Part shown: positions 24,944 to 37,684 of the stretch, one piece after another
Numbering within the stretch: the first letter of the stretch is position 1
Layout of the letters: each line of letters begins with the position of its first letter
Assembly (NCBI GenBank): GCA_030248215.1
Contig: JASANG010001643.1
Span: 1 to 64,000, forward strand
Source: Enoplolaimus lenunculus
Taxonomy: Eukaryota; Nematoda; Enoplea; Enoplida; Thoracostomopsidae
Direction: 5' to 3'
Length of the DNA: 64,000 bases
Translations under genes and position numbers: made by a program
The notes under the pieces: generated by a model
What the model was told of the DNA's origin: nothing
The model's input: only the letters and a program-made list of their open reading frames with translations
The model's database searches: none

Positions 24944-27683
24944 TTAACAGATGCCATAAACTTTATAACAGTTAAGACAAAAAATGGTCGTGGCTAGAAC
25001 GGCGGCAGGAACCAACAACGGCCGTGGCAACTATATTATAAAAAAATTTAATTTCATTAGTACTTAATACATACATAAAAAAGCGACAAATTTACGAACT
25101 ACGGGTATACTTAAGTACGGAGATAACTATTCTCGTTTGACAAGTCGTCCCGAATCCAGGCAAGTTACTTTTAAACATTTAGTTCGCCAAAAACTGCTAA
25201 TTTTGCGAATATACATATATATATTTATTTCATTTCATTATATATCGTTTCTGGAGGCATACGCATGTTATGTAAAAACATCCAAGCCGTCATGCAAATA
25301 TAAAGCGCTTAAGCAATAACAATTAAGTGTAGCACAAATAACATTATATAGTATGAATTATAAAAATTATGTCTGAATAAATGATTAAAACCCAGAAAAT
25401 TTGAATTATTGAAGTTAAGAAAAAATAACAAGCTAACAGTCCAAACTTCACCAATAATTGCTAAAACACGACTTTTTGAGACCATCTGAATTCAGAAAGT
25501 TTAGTGTTGAATAATCATATGATAACGTGACATTAACCTTTTTGCCATACGTACATTTGCGTTACATGTGCTATACTGTCTTCAGGGCGAGATCTAATTT
25601 AAACTCACTTGCGTAAAGACTATCAAAGAACTTAAATTGGTGAAGATGAACACAAGCACGTAAAAACTGACTTAAATATTGATTTTTAATCTAGAATTAA
25701 CAACAGTAAAACCGAAGCTTCATTCTTCTAATTAAATGTGAAATTTTAGGTAAAAAAGTTCAGTATGAGATCTATTAATCGCCAATATATCTCTTTGAGC
25801 CACTAAAATCCAAGCAACCGAATGAAAACAAAAACATAATGTAATATATTCACTGTATAATCACATACAAACACACAATATATACACATAGCGGTGTTTT
25901 GTACTACTCACAGCGAGAATTCATTGAGCTCGAAACAAAATTAAACAACAAAAACAACCAACCAACCAACCAAACAAACAAACAAACAAACAAACAGTAT
26001 CCTATAATCGAACAACTACGCCCCACCACGAAAACATGATTATCTGGCAAAAGGGAACGGTAAATTTGAATACACTACCACAAGCCATAGACCGAATTAG
26101 CTTGAAAAATCACTTAGCAACAGCTTTGAAGTTCTCGCAGCTGCAAATAATTCCCTGGAAGTTTTACCACTAGCTTTAATTCGCACGTGTAAACATACAT
26201 GCAAGTTGCTCGAATTTCTTTCAGCGGAATTTTGTTTGGGCAATCTGGCACGTTGCTATCGGCTGCTTCCTAAATATTGAACTAAGTGAAACCTTTAATT
26301 AAACGTAATGATCTTAAGTTCATTCGAATATAAAACTTGTTTGATATTTCGCAATCCATGGTGCAGGTGGCTTTAAATTAGTTTTACATACATTTAGCAC
26401 TAAATAGAAATTCTGTATTTTGAAACCGTTTTCACGTGACAAATTTCGAGTAAAATTTTCTTTAGGCTCTAATGTTTTTGACAGCTGACACTTGCTGCAG
26501 CTGCACGTTTTGTTTGAATATTTATTCAGAAAACTTGCATCTGCAAATTATTCATGATAAATACACACATGAAAATAATTCACATATAAATAGCCTTGCA
26601 AGTCGAATTAATTCATATTGGTTGAACTGATAATTTACAGCTTACGCTTGATCAAGAAACTCGTGCCAGTCGCAGCGGCGAGTTCTCACTGCAGTGGTTG
26701 CGGTATTTTCTCACTTTCTAGTTCCGGTACTTTCTAATTTAGGCTGCACCTAAAGGTGCCTGGCGCACTAATTTCACCTAGCGAACGGTAGTTATGCCAA
26801 ACAATCCTTAACAAATTTACAACAATGAATGCACATATTAACAGTAAACACAGTAGGAAGCTTTACAATAAGAACATATAATACACAACGTAAAACATCT
26901 AATAACACTATATATAAACTAATGAATACTACACGACAAAATCATTATCCATATGAACTCTATACCATCACCACCCCTATGTTAACAATGGCCACATTGT
27001 ACCCGCAATACAAAACCCAACCAAAATCAGTATTCACAAATGACGGCGAGGCGTACACATCATATAATTTTAAAATTTAAATTGCAAAAATGAACTTATA
27101 TTCCTTCAAACTTTTATTCTCATCTTAACTCGTACCTAATTTAGAGACAACTAATATTAAGTTCAAAGCCACAAGCAGTAACCCATCAAAATTTTCGACA
27201 GAATATCAGAGCCCGGTTGAAATATTTTCGACTGAATTTTAATTTATGCCACGTTCACGGCTTCTGCACCGGCTAATAAATCTTTTTGGCTTCAGTTGAA
27301 CAGAAAGCCTATTAAACGTTCAGTATCTATGCCACCGAAGTAAAAACTTCTTCAGAAATCATCAGCGATGGTTATCGAATCAAATAGACGGACTGGGTAA
27401 AAATTTTCATGAAACTTAAGTCTAAGCCAACTTGTAATAGACGGAACACCTAATAGAGAGCACTACAACCTCTGGTATTAAGCACAGGTATCCGAGAACA
27501 AGACATAGCCAGGGTTTTGGAAAGAAAAATATGTTGACGTTCTACTAAAATTTCAAATAGGATCTTATGTTACCAACTGGCAAAGTTCCTAAAAATCCCT
27601 AGACAAAAATTCCAAAATTCCAAAAGGAAATTTGGTCGCAAAATCCCCCTAACTATGCCCTTGCGAGTTAAGACCTGCCACCT
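24944..27683. other. gene-free AT-rich interval
   Basis: No supported exon. This interval is the 3' side of the PI3K regulatory gene. It includes an AACC/AAAC microsatellite at 25955-25996. The minus-strand AATAAA at about 27113-27118 is a possible distant polyadenylation signal for that gene, about 570 bp past its stop. Confidence 0.5.
25955..25996. repeat. AACC/AAAC microsatellite
   Basis: CCAACCAACCAACC runs into AAACAAACAAACAAACAAAC. Simple repeat. Confidence 0.9.
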
Positions 27684-30600
27684 TCAGTTACCACTTGTCC
27701 GTCCGTTAGCCGGAGTCGTATTTTGCCAATTTTGCAAGGCACCCGGTACAGAGGGTGATGAACCCTTACTATCCACAGCTGCGGCAGGGGTTACTACTTG
27801 GTGATACGCCACAATATCAGGCAACGGCAGCTGTTTGAGTGCCGGCATCGGGTCAGCCACAGTCTGGTCATCCCCGCCTATATAGTCTTCTTGTGAGGTT
27901 TGTGAATTTGGTCGGCGCAAATTTTTGTTGGCATCTTTCGTATTCGAAACCACCACCGCTTGAGTTTCACAAATTGGCATTTGCTTACGATCATTTACGT
28001 CTACTGCATCGTTCATACAACTTCGGTTCTCACTTGAACTAACCCGGCCCGTTTCAGAATGTAGGCTGTCTACGTAACACGCACTAATGCCAGTGGCACT
28101 ATTGTCCTCACTTGTTGAGTCAGAGAGGATACCCGTATTGTTCGCAGATTCCACCACGGTCCTTCTTTCTCTCGGCCAATTCAAATTTTCAACCTCCGAC
28201 GTGGGGGCCAGCTTAGCTCTTGCCGATAGCACAGCAGCGCCACTCCTGGCAGCCCGAATACCAGCCAGTGTACGAGCGCGTGCGCTAATCAAATCGCTAT
28301 TCCTACTATTGCTACTATTACTCCTTGGATCACCAACGTACGACCTAGGAATGTCAAAACTTTTCCTTCTCGCGGCACCAATTTCTTCTTCTTGTTCTTT
28401 TGTGAACGACGCTCGACCATCAAAGCTGGCAGAAGCAAAGTTGTTACTATGCCCCATAGCGGTTTTTTCAGATGTAAACAGTTGATCAAAACAGCATTTT
28501 ACCGGAAACAACAACAGTGTATTGAGAGCTGGATTGTGTTCGGCGAGCGAATGGCACGAATAGTGAAATATTAACTGGACCAAATTTGAAAACCAGACAT
28601 TGGTGCCGCTGATGCTCGCCGCGCAGTTCAATACTGGGCAGCATGTGTTGGCAGAGTTTGCACGAGCCGGCACGGATAACCCTGGATGGTTAGATTGTGA
28701 GCTCCCAAGCACTGAATCTCCGATAGCACTACCATTACGCGAATTTGCAGTCAGAGACGCCAACGGCATCTGACCACCGGCCCCACCTACAGTTCCCTGC
28801 TGGTCTAGTCCTAACGGAGTACCAGCAGCAACCTCAATGAGACACGCTTGCACTTGGCGATCACACACGACCGTTAGAGCATAACAGCCCGTTCGAGACT
28901 CAGATGCGCGAACCAGAAAAGCTCCATCAGGACATCCGGCGAGCGCTGAAACACAGTGAACTTTTGACGCGTTGGCGACAAACCATTGCGAGGGATCCAG
29001 GATATGTCTCGCATCAACAAATGATAAATACTGCAACAACTGTTGGTTTTGATTCAGCAGCAAAGGAAGTTGGGAGTTAAACGCAGCCGTCGCATTACTA
29101 ATGCCATTCCCAATAAACCTTCCCAATTGCAACTGACCCGAAAACACTGCAGTCCCAGTCAGATTTGAATCTACCGACCCTTTCGCTACTAGCCTAGGAG
29201 CACCCACTGATGTTTGACAATACAACGCGTTGGGGGACTGCGCCACATTGCCGTCACTATCTACTGCAGTACCGGCGTCGAGTTGCTTTACGCTGAGCAC
29301 TACATAATTCTGCAGATTAGCGTAAACATTGTTGACAATTTCTTCAAGAGTCGCTTCGCCAATACCAGCTGCAAACAATGCATCTTGCAAATGACGTTGC
29401 TTTTTCGACCGTTGAATGACGTCATGCTGCAATGCATTGTACCGGGTTGTCAGTCCATAATGCGCTGTTGCCAGTTGACGTAGTTCACTTTCAAGTTTAT
29501 CTTTGCTGGCATGATAAAAATCATGTCGTGCTTGTAACAATGCTGCGTTTTCGTCCAGCTGCTTTAACTCGTGTGGTTGTGCGTGTTCTGCCTAAAATGT
29601 TTTTCGTTTATCATCACACTTCTTCAATAAAAGTAATGGCCCAGGCAAAAAAGCAATGCTACAAGAAGTGAAGAATGCCGGATAGCGCTGCAAGTCTAAA
29701 ATTTTTTTGCATACAAATAAAGCAGAGGCATGCGCCAATTTATACAAAATAAAAATTTCAAGTAGTAGTGTGTTCGATTTACCCGCATCTGTGACTGAAG
29801 TTTTCTTTGTGCTTGAAACATGTTCAATGCTTCGTCAAACGCAACAATTTCTTTCTTTTTTAAACATAACTGCGATGCTGAGCGATTGAATACCTAAAAC
29901 ATATATTTAATTAGTACGCGCTTATATCTATATTATTAAAGCTGGAACGCCCCCACATACGTATTTTGGGCAGCATTCCATGTGTTGTAAAAATATTTCA
30001 TAAGCAAGAGACAACATATATGCAACTTAGATAGCCGAAACACCCTACAATATTGAGAGAATAACGACGAACAGAATGAGCAGGCAAATAAAATACATTC
30101 AGTCACATGTTCTATCCGGTTTTCAAGCATAAAAATACTGCCACATAGATTGGATTGTTCTGGATTCAAACAACAATTAAAAATGTGTCCTGAGTCAGTA
30201 GTGACTGCAGGGTGTAAACAGAATTCCGATTCCGATTCATGTTCATTTCGGCTTTCGATTCGTATTGCGGTTAGTCAGAATCGTAATGGTAACTTTTAAC
30301 CGTTTTTAACCTTCATTGTTTGCAGTTATGCGCAAAATTTGCCTACAGTTCAGTTAAGTTTCACAAGAGCCTGCGCATATATGAATTTTCAGCGGAAGTT
30401 TCTTAGATTATATATGGTTTGGAAAAATTATTAAAGAAACTTGAATATCATGTGCATGGAAACTCAGAGAACAGCCTGAAAAAGATTGATCTCGTGCATA
30501 CTAATTAGATAAGGTTCGGTATGTAAAAAGTATCACAACTAAAAATTTCCAGTTTCGATCTCGGTTCAGATTCCGCAATAAACCGACATTCCGATTACGA

Positions 30601-33553
30601 TTCTGGTATAATTCAGTTTCGTTTTGCACCCAGAGTTACCGTTACAAGAATTGATGAAATAAACAGTAGTTCTAAATCTTAATCTTAGAAACAAATTTTA
30701 GGGTTTTCATGGTCTAAAACACACATGACAGTGTTACAAGCAGCATTTAAGAATGTTTCACTATGTTAAATAAAAACACACAAGTGAACTTAAGCCAGCA
30801 TAACCGCGTCTTACCTCGTGAATATGGTCATACTGCTTCGATTTATAACAAAACATCGCGTACGCGTGAGCAAACTTCAATTTCAATTTCAATATTTCGT
30901 CTTCACTTAAACAGCTCGAATGAGGTCTAGAAAAACAACAAAAGGTTTTGAATAACACCTGAAACCGAAAAGTACGTGCATACCAGGGTGCACCAGGAAT
31001 TCCGATTCCGATTGCACAATCAATCGGAATCGGAATTTTGACGTTTTAATTATAATCCTATATACTTGTTGCGATACGCTGCATAAAAATTGTGTCATTT
31101 ATCTATTCAATTGCTTTCGACGAGTCAACTTATCAATAACCGATTGTAATTTAACTTTACAGAGCCAAAAATAATCGCCAATTTGTTCATGCGACGTTTT
31201 TCCGGGCCCAGAGGGTGCCTGGGCTGGGGCCATACGGTACCATGGACAAAAACAGAGTGTAAAACGGTACCAGACTATATATGAAGAACTAGATTATATG
31301 TCGGAAACAGAACTGGAACCGTAACAGCCCCAATTTATAACGAAACGGAAAGTATGTTTTCCAATATTCCACATCGTGTGCACAAAAGATATAGAAATAT
31401 CAGTTTTTTCGCTTAGTGAAAAAAGAGAGTGGGGTTCCAGCCCTGTACTTGTCGCCGGCGCTTGCAAATAAAAACCACTGGATATAGTCGCGTGCTTTCT
31501 TACAGAAAATATACCAGCCCCTAATTGATTTTGATCAAAAATTATTAAACTTCTTCATTGGACTTAACTGCGTTGCCCATATAATTTTTGGATAATCGAG
31601 AATCTAGAGTAACGCATCGTTTCTGCTACGTGCGCACCTTTAAAATCCCACCCATTAGCTTCTATAATTTACGTACTACAGCCACCACGAACCTGTTCAG
31701 TGGCTCTTTAAGCGTAATATCCAAGCATCGATTATAGACTTTGAGTGAATGCGACCGATAGTACGCGATGAGTTCCGGAACGCTTGAAAATCGTTTCGGG
31801 TCGGCATCTGCGAACCCATACGTCGCGTCTGATGATCGACGAACAATTTTAATCAACTTATTGGTGCCATCTTTGCGCAGCGTGAGCGTGTAGCAACCAG
31901 GTGCGTGAGTCGCGTCGCGTACCAGAAACGCCCCATCAGGTGCGTCGCGCATATATTCGTCGACTGATTCTCGACCTTTAAATGCAAACCCATACAAAGC
32001 CTCTATTCACATTTGCAAGTTTCGGAGCTAGTGCTAACACCGTATTAACACCTGCAGTTTGGTGTCGTTCGTTGTTTTGTGCAATGGTTTTGAAGTAAAA
32101 CTTGCGCGAGCACCTATGTTGCAAGTTGCAACTGCAGGTTTTGCAGCATAAGCTAACACGAGAGTTAACAGAACTTAAGGCAGTTCGCACGAATTATATT
32201 TACAAACGTTATTTAACATACTAGACACAAACACAAAGTTCACGGACAATGCTGATCGCCTAAAAATCAGGTAAAGACTTATGCAATTTCCACAACATCA
32301 TGCGTAGGTACACCATGTGACTTCTGAAGGGGTAGTGTGATGAACACTGAAGCCAAAAAAGCTTCAGTGTAGTACACAATGAAGCCCAAAAGCTTCAGCG
32401 TTCAGCACATCGCCACCTAAAAGCTTAAGTGAGCTGAACACATTGGAGTACAAAAAAGACGTAGGTAATGAAATTTATAAGCGCATATTTGGCTTCTTGC
32501 TCATGCTCACTTCGCTATGCTGAGATATATTCTGCAACGCCCTTAGAATAACACCGTCATCTATATCTGGTTGTCTAGCGTATCGTAACCCATACATATG
32601 TAAAAGTAAGTAAATCAGTTCGATGGTACGGTATTTGGCATAAATACGAATGATGCACAAATTTTTTGAAGTTTTTTAAAAATAATATCTGGGAAGTTTA
32701 AATACCTAAGTCGGATGTCATTTTTTGCCGGAGCCGGACACCCGCTCGCACACTGTTAAACACTAAACAGGTACAAATTTCAAAACATAGAAATGTATAA
32801 AAAGTGGCCATGATCCAAAGCGTATTATGTAGCGAATCAATCGCTTGCAGTAGTTCGTAATTCTAGAAAATACAAACTTGAAACAGTCCAACTAAACTTT
32901 ACATTTATAAACGTTTTGCTCCGTACGATGCCGAACATAAGCTCCCTTTAACCTTCAATGTGCAGCAGAGTCAAGCTTTTTTCGTGCCATGTTTGCTTCA
33001 CCGCGCTGCGCATTGATGCTTTTGGCTTCAGTGTGCAGCGCGTTGAATCTATGTTGGCTTCAGTGCGCAGCGCACTGAGGCTTCATTAATCAGTATGCAG
33101 CACACTGAGGCCAAAAAAACTTCAGTGCGCTGCATACGGATGCCAAGAAAGCTTTAGTGCATGCACACTGAAGCCAAGAAAGCTTCATTGTTAATCACAG
33201 TATCCCCTCAAAAGTCACCAGGTGTACGCATAATATCGTGGAAATTACATTAATCCTCCACATGCTTCAGTCCAGCCGATCCTTCTTCCGTTTTTCCGAA
33301 TGCAATACTTACTGACGCCTCTCCAATACCACCGGCACGACTGTAACTCTGCGAGCCCATGATTTGTCGTATTCTCAGCTGTCGTCGACGTTGTAGACAC
33401 AGTTGTTGTTGTTGTTGTTGAACTCGTTAAAGCACCAGCGATTAAACCGTTAAATTGAGTTGTTGTTGTTGTTGTTGTGGTCGCTGTTACTGTTACTGGA
33501 GCTGTTACAATGATTCCGACTGCAGTAGTACCAGAATCATCTGATACATCCAT
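27684..33553 (-). CDS. phosphoinositide 3-kinase regulatory subunit (p85/p55-like)
   Basis: Class IA PI3K adaptor, which holds the p110 catalytic subunit and recruits it to phosphotyrosine. Exons: 33553-33313, 31975 to about 31673, 30926-30815, 29893-29783, 29591-27684; about 890 residues. The N-terminus is a short Thr-rich segment (ACA/ACC repeats) leading to LQSCRWYWRGVS, the WYWGDIS of p85, so there is no SH3 or BH domain, as in p55 or fly p60. nSH2 has DGAFLVRDAT and YTLTLRKDGTNKLIKI. The iSH2 coiled coil reads YKSKQYDHIHE, then KKKEIVAFDEALNMFQAQ. cSH2 has DGAFLVRASE and HYSCHSLAEHNPALN. Both FLVR arginines are present. Odd: a linker of about 110 residues before cSH2, a Gly/Ser-rich insertion of about 70 residues inside cSH2, and a polar tail of about 270 residues. 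The join of exons 2 and 3 is uncertain (two donors near 31673-31677). Confidence 0.88.
30208..30634 (+). mobile_element. hAT-like element with CAGGGTGTAAAC ends
   Basis: Starts CAGGGTGTAAACAGAATTCC and ends CAGTTTCGTTTTGCACCC, inverted relatives. The interior carries CCGATTCCGATTC near the left and CCGACATTCCGATTACG near the right. It lies in intron 3 of the PI3K regulatory gene. No convincing target duplication was seen. Confidence 0.55.
30985..31215 (+). mobile_element. GATTCCGATTG element, copy 1
   Basis: Starts CAGGGTGCACCAGGAATTCC, includes CAATCGGAATCGGAATTTTG and CCAAAAATAATCGCCAATTTG, and ends near GGGCCCAGAGGGTGCCTG. It matches 35595-35815 in reverse complement. It sits in intron 2 of the PI3K regulatory gene. 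Confidence 0.6.
32285..33246. mobile_element. 960-bp long-TIR element with CTTCAGTGTGCAGCGC repeats
   Basis: Ends AATTTCCACAACATCATGCG and the inverted CGCATAATATCGTGGAAATT extend to about 65 bp of inverted repeat (…GTGACTTCTGAAGGGGTA / TATCCCCTCAAAAGTCACC). Inside each end are variants of CACTGAAGCCAAAAAAGCTTCAGTG, itself palindromic. The centre shows nothing coding. It lies in intron 1 of the PI3K regulatory gene and ends 67 bp from exon 1. No superfamily assigned. Confidence 0.65.
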
Positions 33554-34025
33554 AACAGTCTAGACGTATATATACGTACAAATAAATATATATTCCAGTT
33601 GTTTACATAGGCGGTTTAAAGCTGTAAATATTTATTGCAACTCCAGTTCTACTTACTGTCGTTAATATTTATGACGAACGATCATATGTTTTTCTTATTT
33701 TCGTAGTTGGGGAAGGATCTTGACATTTCAAGTCCGAGTTATACGTTAAACTTTAGCATCCAGTTTAAATACGTTTTATCCTGCTTTCAGGGTGCAACCG
33801 GAACCGGAATTTGAAAAAATTGCCGGAACCGGAACCGAAAAATGAAAGCAATAAAAATTTTAAATGACTTGTTATACAAATCAATATTTTTGTCTCAGGT
33901 CACAAATTTCACAAATGAGGCCGGACACGAAATATATTAACGTTTAAACCTTGAAAAAGTGTCCTGTATTTGTTAAAATTTCAGATTCATTTTCTTTCCA
34001 TAGTTATAGTTTTCGAGCTGGAGGG

Positions 34026-34399
34026 CAGGGTTCCAACCGGAACATAATTTTGTCGGGACCGGAATCGGAATTGAATTTGCTTGTCGGAACCGGAATTTTT
34101 ACATTTAAATGTTCATGATTTTGTTAATGTTTAGTCACAGTTTACACAGTATTTTGTTCAGTGTAACCTTTCAGTGACAAAGTATAATTCTCCAAATTAA
34201 GTGGTTTGGCAATTCATTTTCTTTTTAATTGCCTTAAATCAAGGTGGAACTTAAGTTTAAACATGAAATAATTTTGGTGGAAAAACACACGTTACCGAAA
34301 ATACCGGAATTCCGGCATCGGGATCACACTCAGTCGGAATCGGAATGTCAACTTTGTCGGAATTTCAGCCGGAATCGGCATTCCGTTGCAACTCTGCTG
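34026..34399 (+). mobile_element. hAT-like CCGGAA element
   Basis: Starts CAGGGTTCCAACCGGAAC and ends CATTCCGTTGCAACTCTGCTG, degraded inverted ends of the CAGGGTGCAACCGG family. A truncated relative beginning CAGGGTGCAACCGGAACC starts at 33789, directly upstream. Confidence 0.55.
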
Positions 34400-35594
34400 G
34401 AGGGGCTACAGTTTCTGCACAAGGAACACACAAAAACAAAGAATTTTAATACAAAACCATGGCACGCTGGAAGACAGAAGCAGTAAAAAATTCATATATC
34501 AACCTGAATTCGAAAGAAAAACTATGGGTTACGAGAAGACTTGATAAAGGTATATATGCAACTTGCCACGCAAACTAAAAAAACTAAAAAATAATTGTTA
34601 CAGGTTGAATTTTTTGAGTAGCCAAAATGAAGGTTATTTCGAGTTTACAAACCAAATAATTCACAACATATGCAATAGCAATACGATAACGTAGTTCAAA
34701 ATGTTGCATGAATATTTTATCACTAAGAAAGCAGATTACGTCCTAAAAGCTTATATATGCATCAAATTATTCATTTAATGCGAAGTCTTAAGTACGTAAG
34801 TCGCGTTTGGCTTGCGGCGGCTTCACAAAAATTATTAATCAGTCGAACTCAAGCTTACATGCCCAGCTAATGCCAGAACAAGGAGTTTCAAAGATTACAA
34901 AATCGCTTCGAGGCCTACTAGAGATATAGTCAGGTTTCTCCACAAAATTTTAATTTCAGAATACAGAAACTAAAAAAAAACTAAGTCGGTATCCGGGTGC
35001 GACTAAATAGGCACCAAAAAACGTCCGGAACCGGATTATAGAATATGCGGCCAGGATCGGAAATTAAACACAAATTTCTCAAAAAACTAACACTTCACCA
35101 ATCACGCTTTTTAATTTTGTTGCTACCAGTATCACAGGACAATTCGTTGCCCGACTGACTTCACAATTTGACGCCCATCATATGTCACACATCATTTTGC
35201 TTTATACTTAGGATTATGTTTACGCTTAGAACGCTGTCCACAGATTCGTTCCTACCAGAGCCTTACTGCCATTTCGAGCAACAGCATAAATACTGTAATT
35301 TTCTCAACAAATAACAATATCAGCTTAAAATTTGTAGTTTTCGGCTATAAACACCCAGCAATCTAGAGCATCAAAGCTATGTAGATAGTGATGTTGTCGG
35401 AACCTGATATTGAATTGCGCACTGACTGCGATGTGACGCCCATTCTTATACTTAGTTTTAGGACTATGCTTAGATCAGGGTGCAAAGCGGAACTGGATTA
35501 TACCGCAAATTATATCGGAGTTGTAATCGGTATCGGAACTAGAAATAGTGTGACTACGAATATATAATTTGTATTGACAAATATAATGCTGATT

Positions 35595-35815
35595 TAGGGT
35601 GTCTGTTGCCTGGAACAATTTTTAAAAAAATCGCATGAACAAATTGGCAATGATTTTTGGCTCTGTAAAGCTCAAATACGATCAATTATTGATAAGTTAA
35701 CACATCGAAAAGAATTCAATAGATAAATAATACAGAATTTTATGCAACATATTACAACAAGTAATGATTAAAAGTAAAATTTCAAAATTCCGATTCCGAT
35801 TGATTCGTCGACATG
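35595..35815 (-). mobile_element. GATTCCGATTG element, copy 2
   Basis: Reverse complement of 30985-31215: CAAATTGGCAATGATTTTTGG and TTCAAAATTCCGATTCCG correspond to blocks there. The right terminus beyond GATTGATTCGTCG is lost. Confidence 0.6.
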
Positions 35816-37193
35816 TTGTCATGCGATAAATTCTCGTAGTAATTCATAACAAATCTACATATCACTAAAATTGTTACACATGTATAATTAGCACATTATA
35901 TTACGAAGCCTATCTATGTATGTAAAAAGCACTAAGAAAAACAGTAACATAGCACGCCTTGAAACAGCGCCATAAAAGAATAAAAATATATACAAATACA
36001 TATTCAAAGCTAAAACAACACAAACTTCTTAATATTTGTCACTCAGCAACAAAACGTCTTGTAAACATCATTTTCGCACCTGGACGTATTATGTTAACGA
36101 TTAACGGCACCAGGTACTAACTAAGCTAACCTGGCTCATAGCGTAGCTAGCCTACAGCAAGCATCCAACAACAAAAGCACGACATTAATATTCTATCAGG
36201 TTCTTAGTGTCTAAAATACGCGAGCGAATGACTTACTAGTGCTAAAATTACATAGCTATGCGCGATTATAAAACGATTATTCTGGCGACGGCTATCCGCA
36301 CATGAACTTACAAAACAAAGCCATAAATTTCTAATACAGCTACTGCTTACGTCATGACGTTCCATTTTTAATAGTCTTCAATACGGTTTTCTAAGAAGAC
36401 AGTTCAAACTCACAAAATTTTCCTGTATGTAAGTGTGTAACCCATTGATAATTTATTTCGCAAGTTTAATATTTTTTATAAAAAACAAGACATAAAAAAC
36501 AAGATTTCCCGATATATTACTATGAGAGCTATGAGCCAAGAGGCCCATAAGATATTTGTTTTGTTTGTAACGCACCTGACATTAAGAAACTCTGACATAT
36601 ATCATTCATATGCAGCTTATCCATTACTTTAATGATACAAATGACTACAGCACCTTAACATATGACGTCATTTTCAGTGCTAAATCCACCAGTGGAACAT
36701 CTCATGCACTAATTAATGCAATGTCACATCAGCCCCAAACTTAAGTGTTTGTTCTTTGTATCTAACGCAAAAAAGGCGCCTAGCTAAGCAGCTCGCTCCG
36801 TTCGCGAGGTTTTCTTTACTACTGCAACCGCTGTTGTAAGGCTTGGTTACCCTGACAGATCCTTTTAGCATATATTATTTCTTTAGAATCATTCCAAACT
36901 AAGATTTTGTACCGGAATTGATAACAATGTGTGTGGTTACTCGCTCGCCTCACTCGTTAACATTTGTTCAACTTTTGCGAACAGCTAAAACGGTAGTGAT
37001 GAGCGCATTGCAAACTTTTGCATTGGTCATTAATAGCTTTGATTCTTGTTTCAAAATATATGCAGTTTACTCGTTTATCCATTTTTATAACAAAATATTT
37101 ACATATGACATATCATGGCATGTTTACCGTTACTGCTACCAACCACTCATAGCAAACCTGATCACAAAGTTGAAAACCGAATTTGTATAGTTT

Positions 37194-37499
37194 TTATATC
37201 ATCTCTGGAGCCCCATAATTACCAGCATGAAGGGTGAGCTTGTTGCGACCGGCCTTTGACAGCTCACAAGGACTTGAGTAAATCATATGGGGAGCCTCGC
37301 CGGCCGGCAAGGTGGTAGGACTCACGAGGCCAAGCATCGGCCTTGGGATTCCAGAAATATTAAACGCATGAAAGGTTTGTTCGTTTAAATTACAGAGGCC
37401 TTCCCATTCGGAGACTCTGGCACTAAACACAGGGAAGCAGCTACAAGTTTCAACGGGTAGCATACAGAACATGTCCCGATACTCGTGATTTAAAAAACT
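37194..37499 (-). CDS. possible terminal exon, unrecognised
   Basis: On the minus strand a textbook acceptor (CTAATCGG then TTTGTTTGTTTAG) opens about 100 codons ending in a stop, with balanced codon use and GC content above its surroundings. Visible stretches: EYRDMFCMLPVETCSCFPVF, WEGLCNLNEQTFHAFNISGI and SSPCELSKAGRNKLTLHAGN. There is no ATG near its start, so it would be a last exon. I do not recognise the family, and no upstream exon was found before the plus-strand candidate at 37685. Confidence 0.35.
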   Translation of the reverse strand, partial: SFLNHEYRDMFCMLPVETCSCFPVFSARVSEWEGLCNLNEQTFHAFNISGIPRPMLGLVSPTTLPAGEAPHMIYSSPCELSKAGRNKLTLHAGNYGAPEMI

Positions 37500-37684
37500 A
37501 AACAAACAAACCGATTAGACATAGCACATCAGTGCTAATTTAATAATACTGACTCCATGAAATACATCCCAGATGTGCAAAGATTTAACCCCTATAACTG
37601 ATAAGCGAAATCCTAAGCTTCACCAATCAATGCAGAAAAGCGAACGCCAGCTTATCGTCGTAACGTTTCAAAGTTCAATACTTA

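Larger units (their letters stand above)
33554..37193. other. repeat-rich interval, no gene supported
   Basis: The 5' flank of the PI3K regulatory gene. Immediately upstream of its ATG is TATACGTCTAG, a possible acceptor. The rest holds CCGGAACCGGAAT-type hAT-like pieces (33789 onward, 34026-34399, about 35020-35050, about 35474), the element at 35595-35815 and AT-rich sequence with no recognisable exon. Confidence 0.5.

Noticed and set aside
26829-27080. An 83-codon plus-strand frame
   Set aside because: Composition is that of AT-rich random sequence (Thr, Asn, Tyr, Ile) and no motif or exon context supports it.
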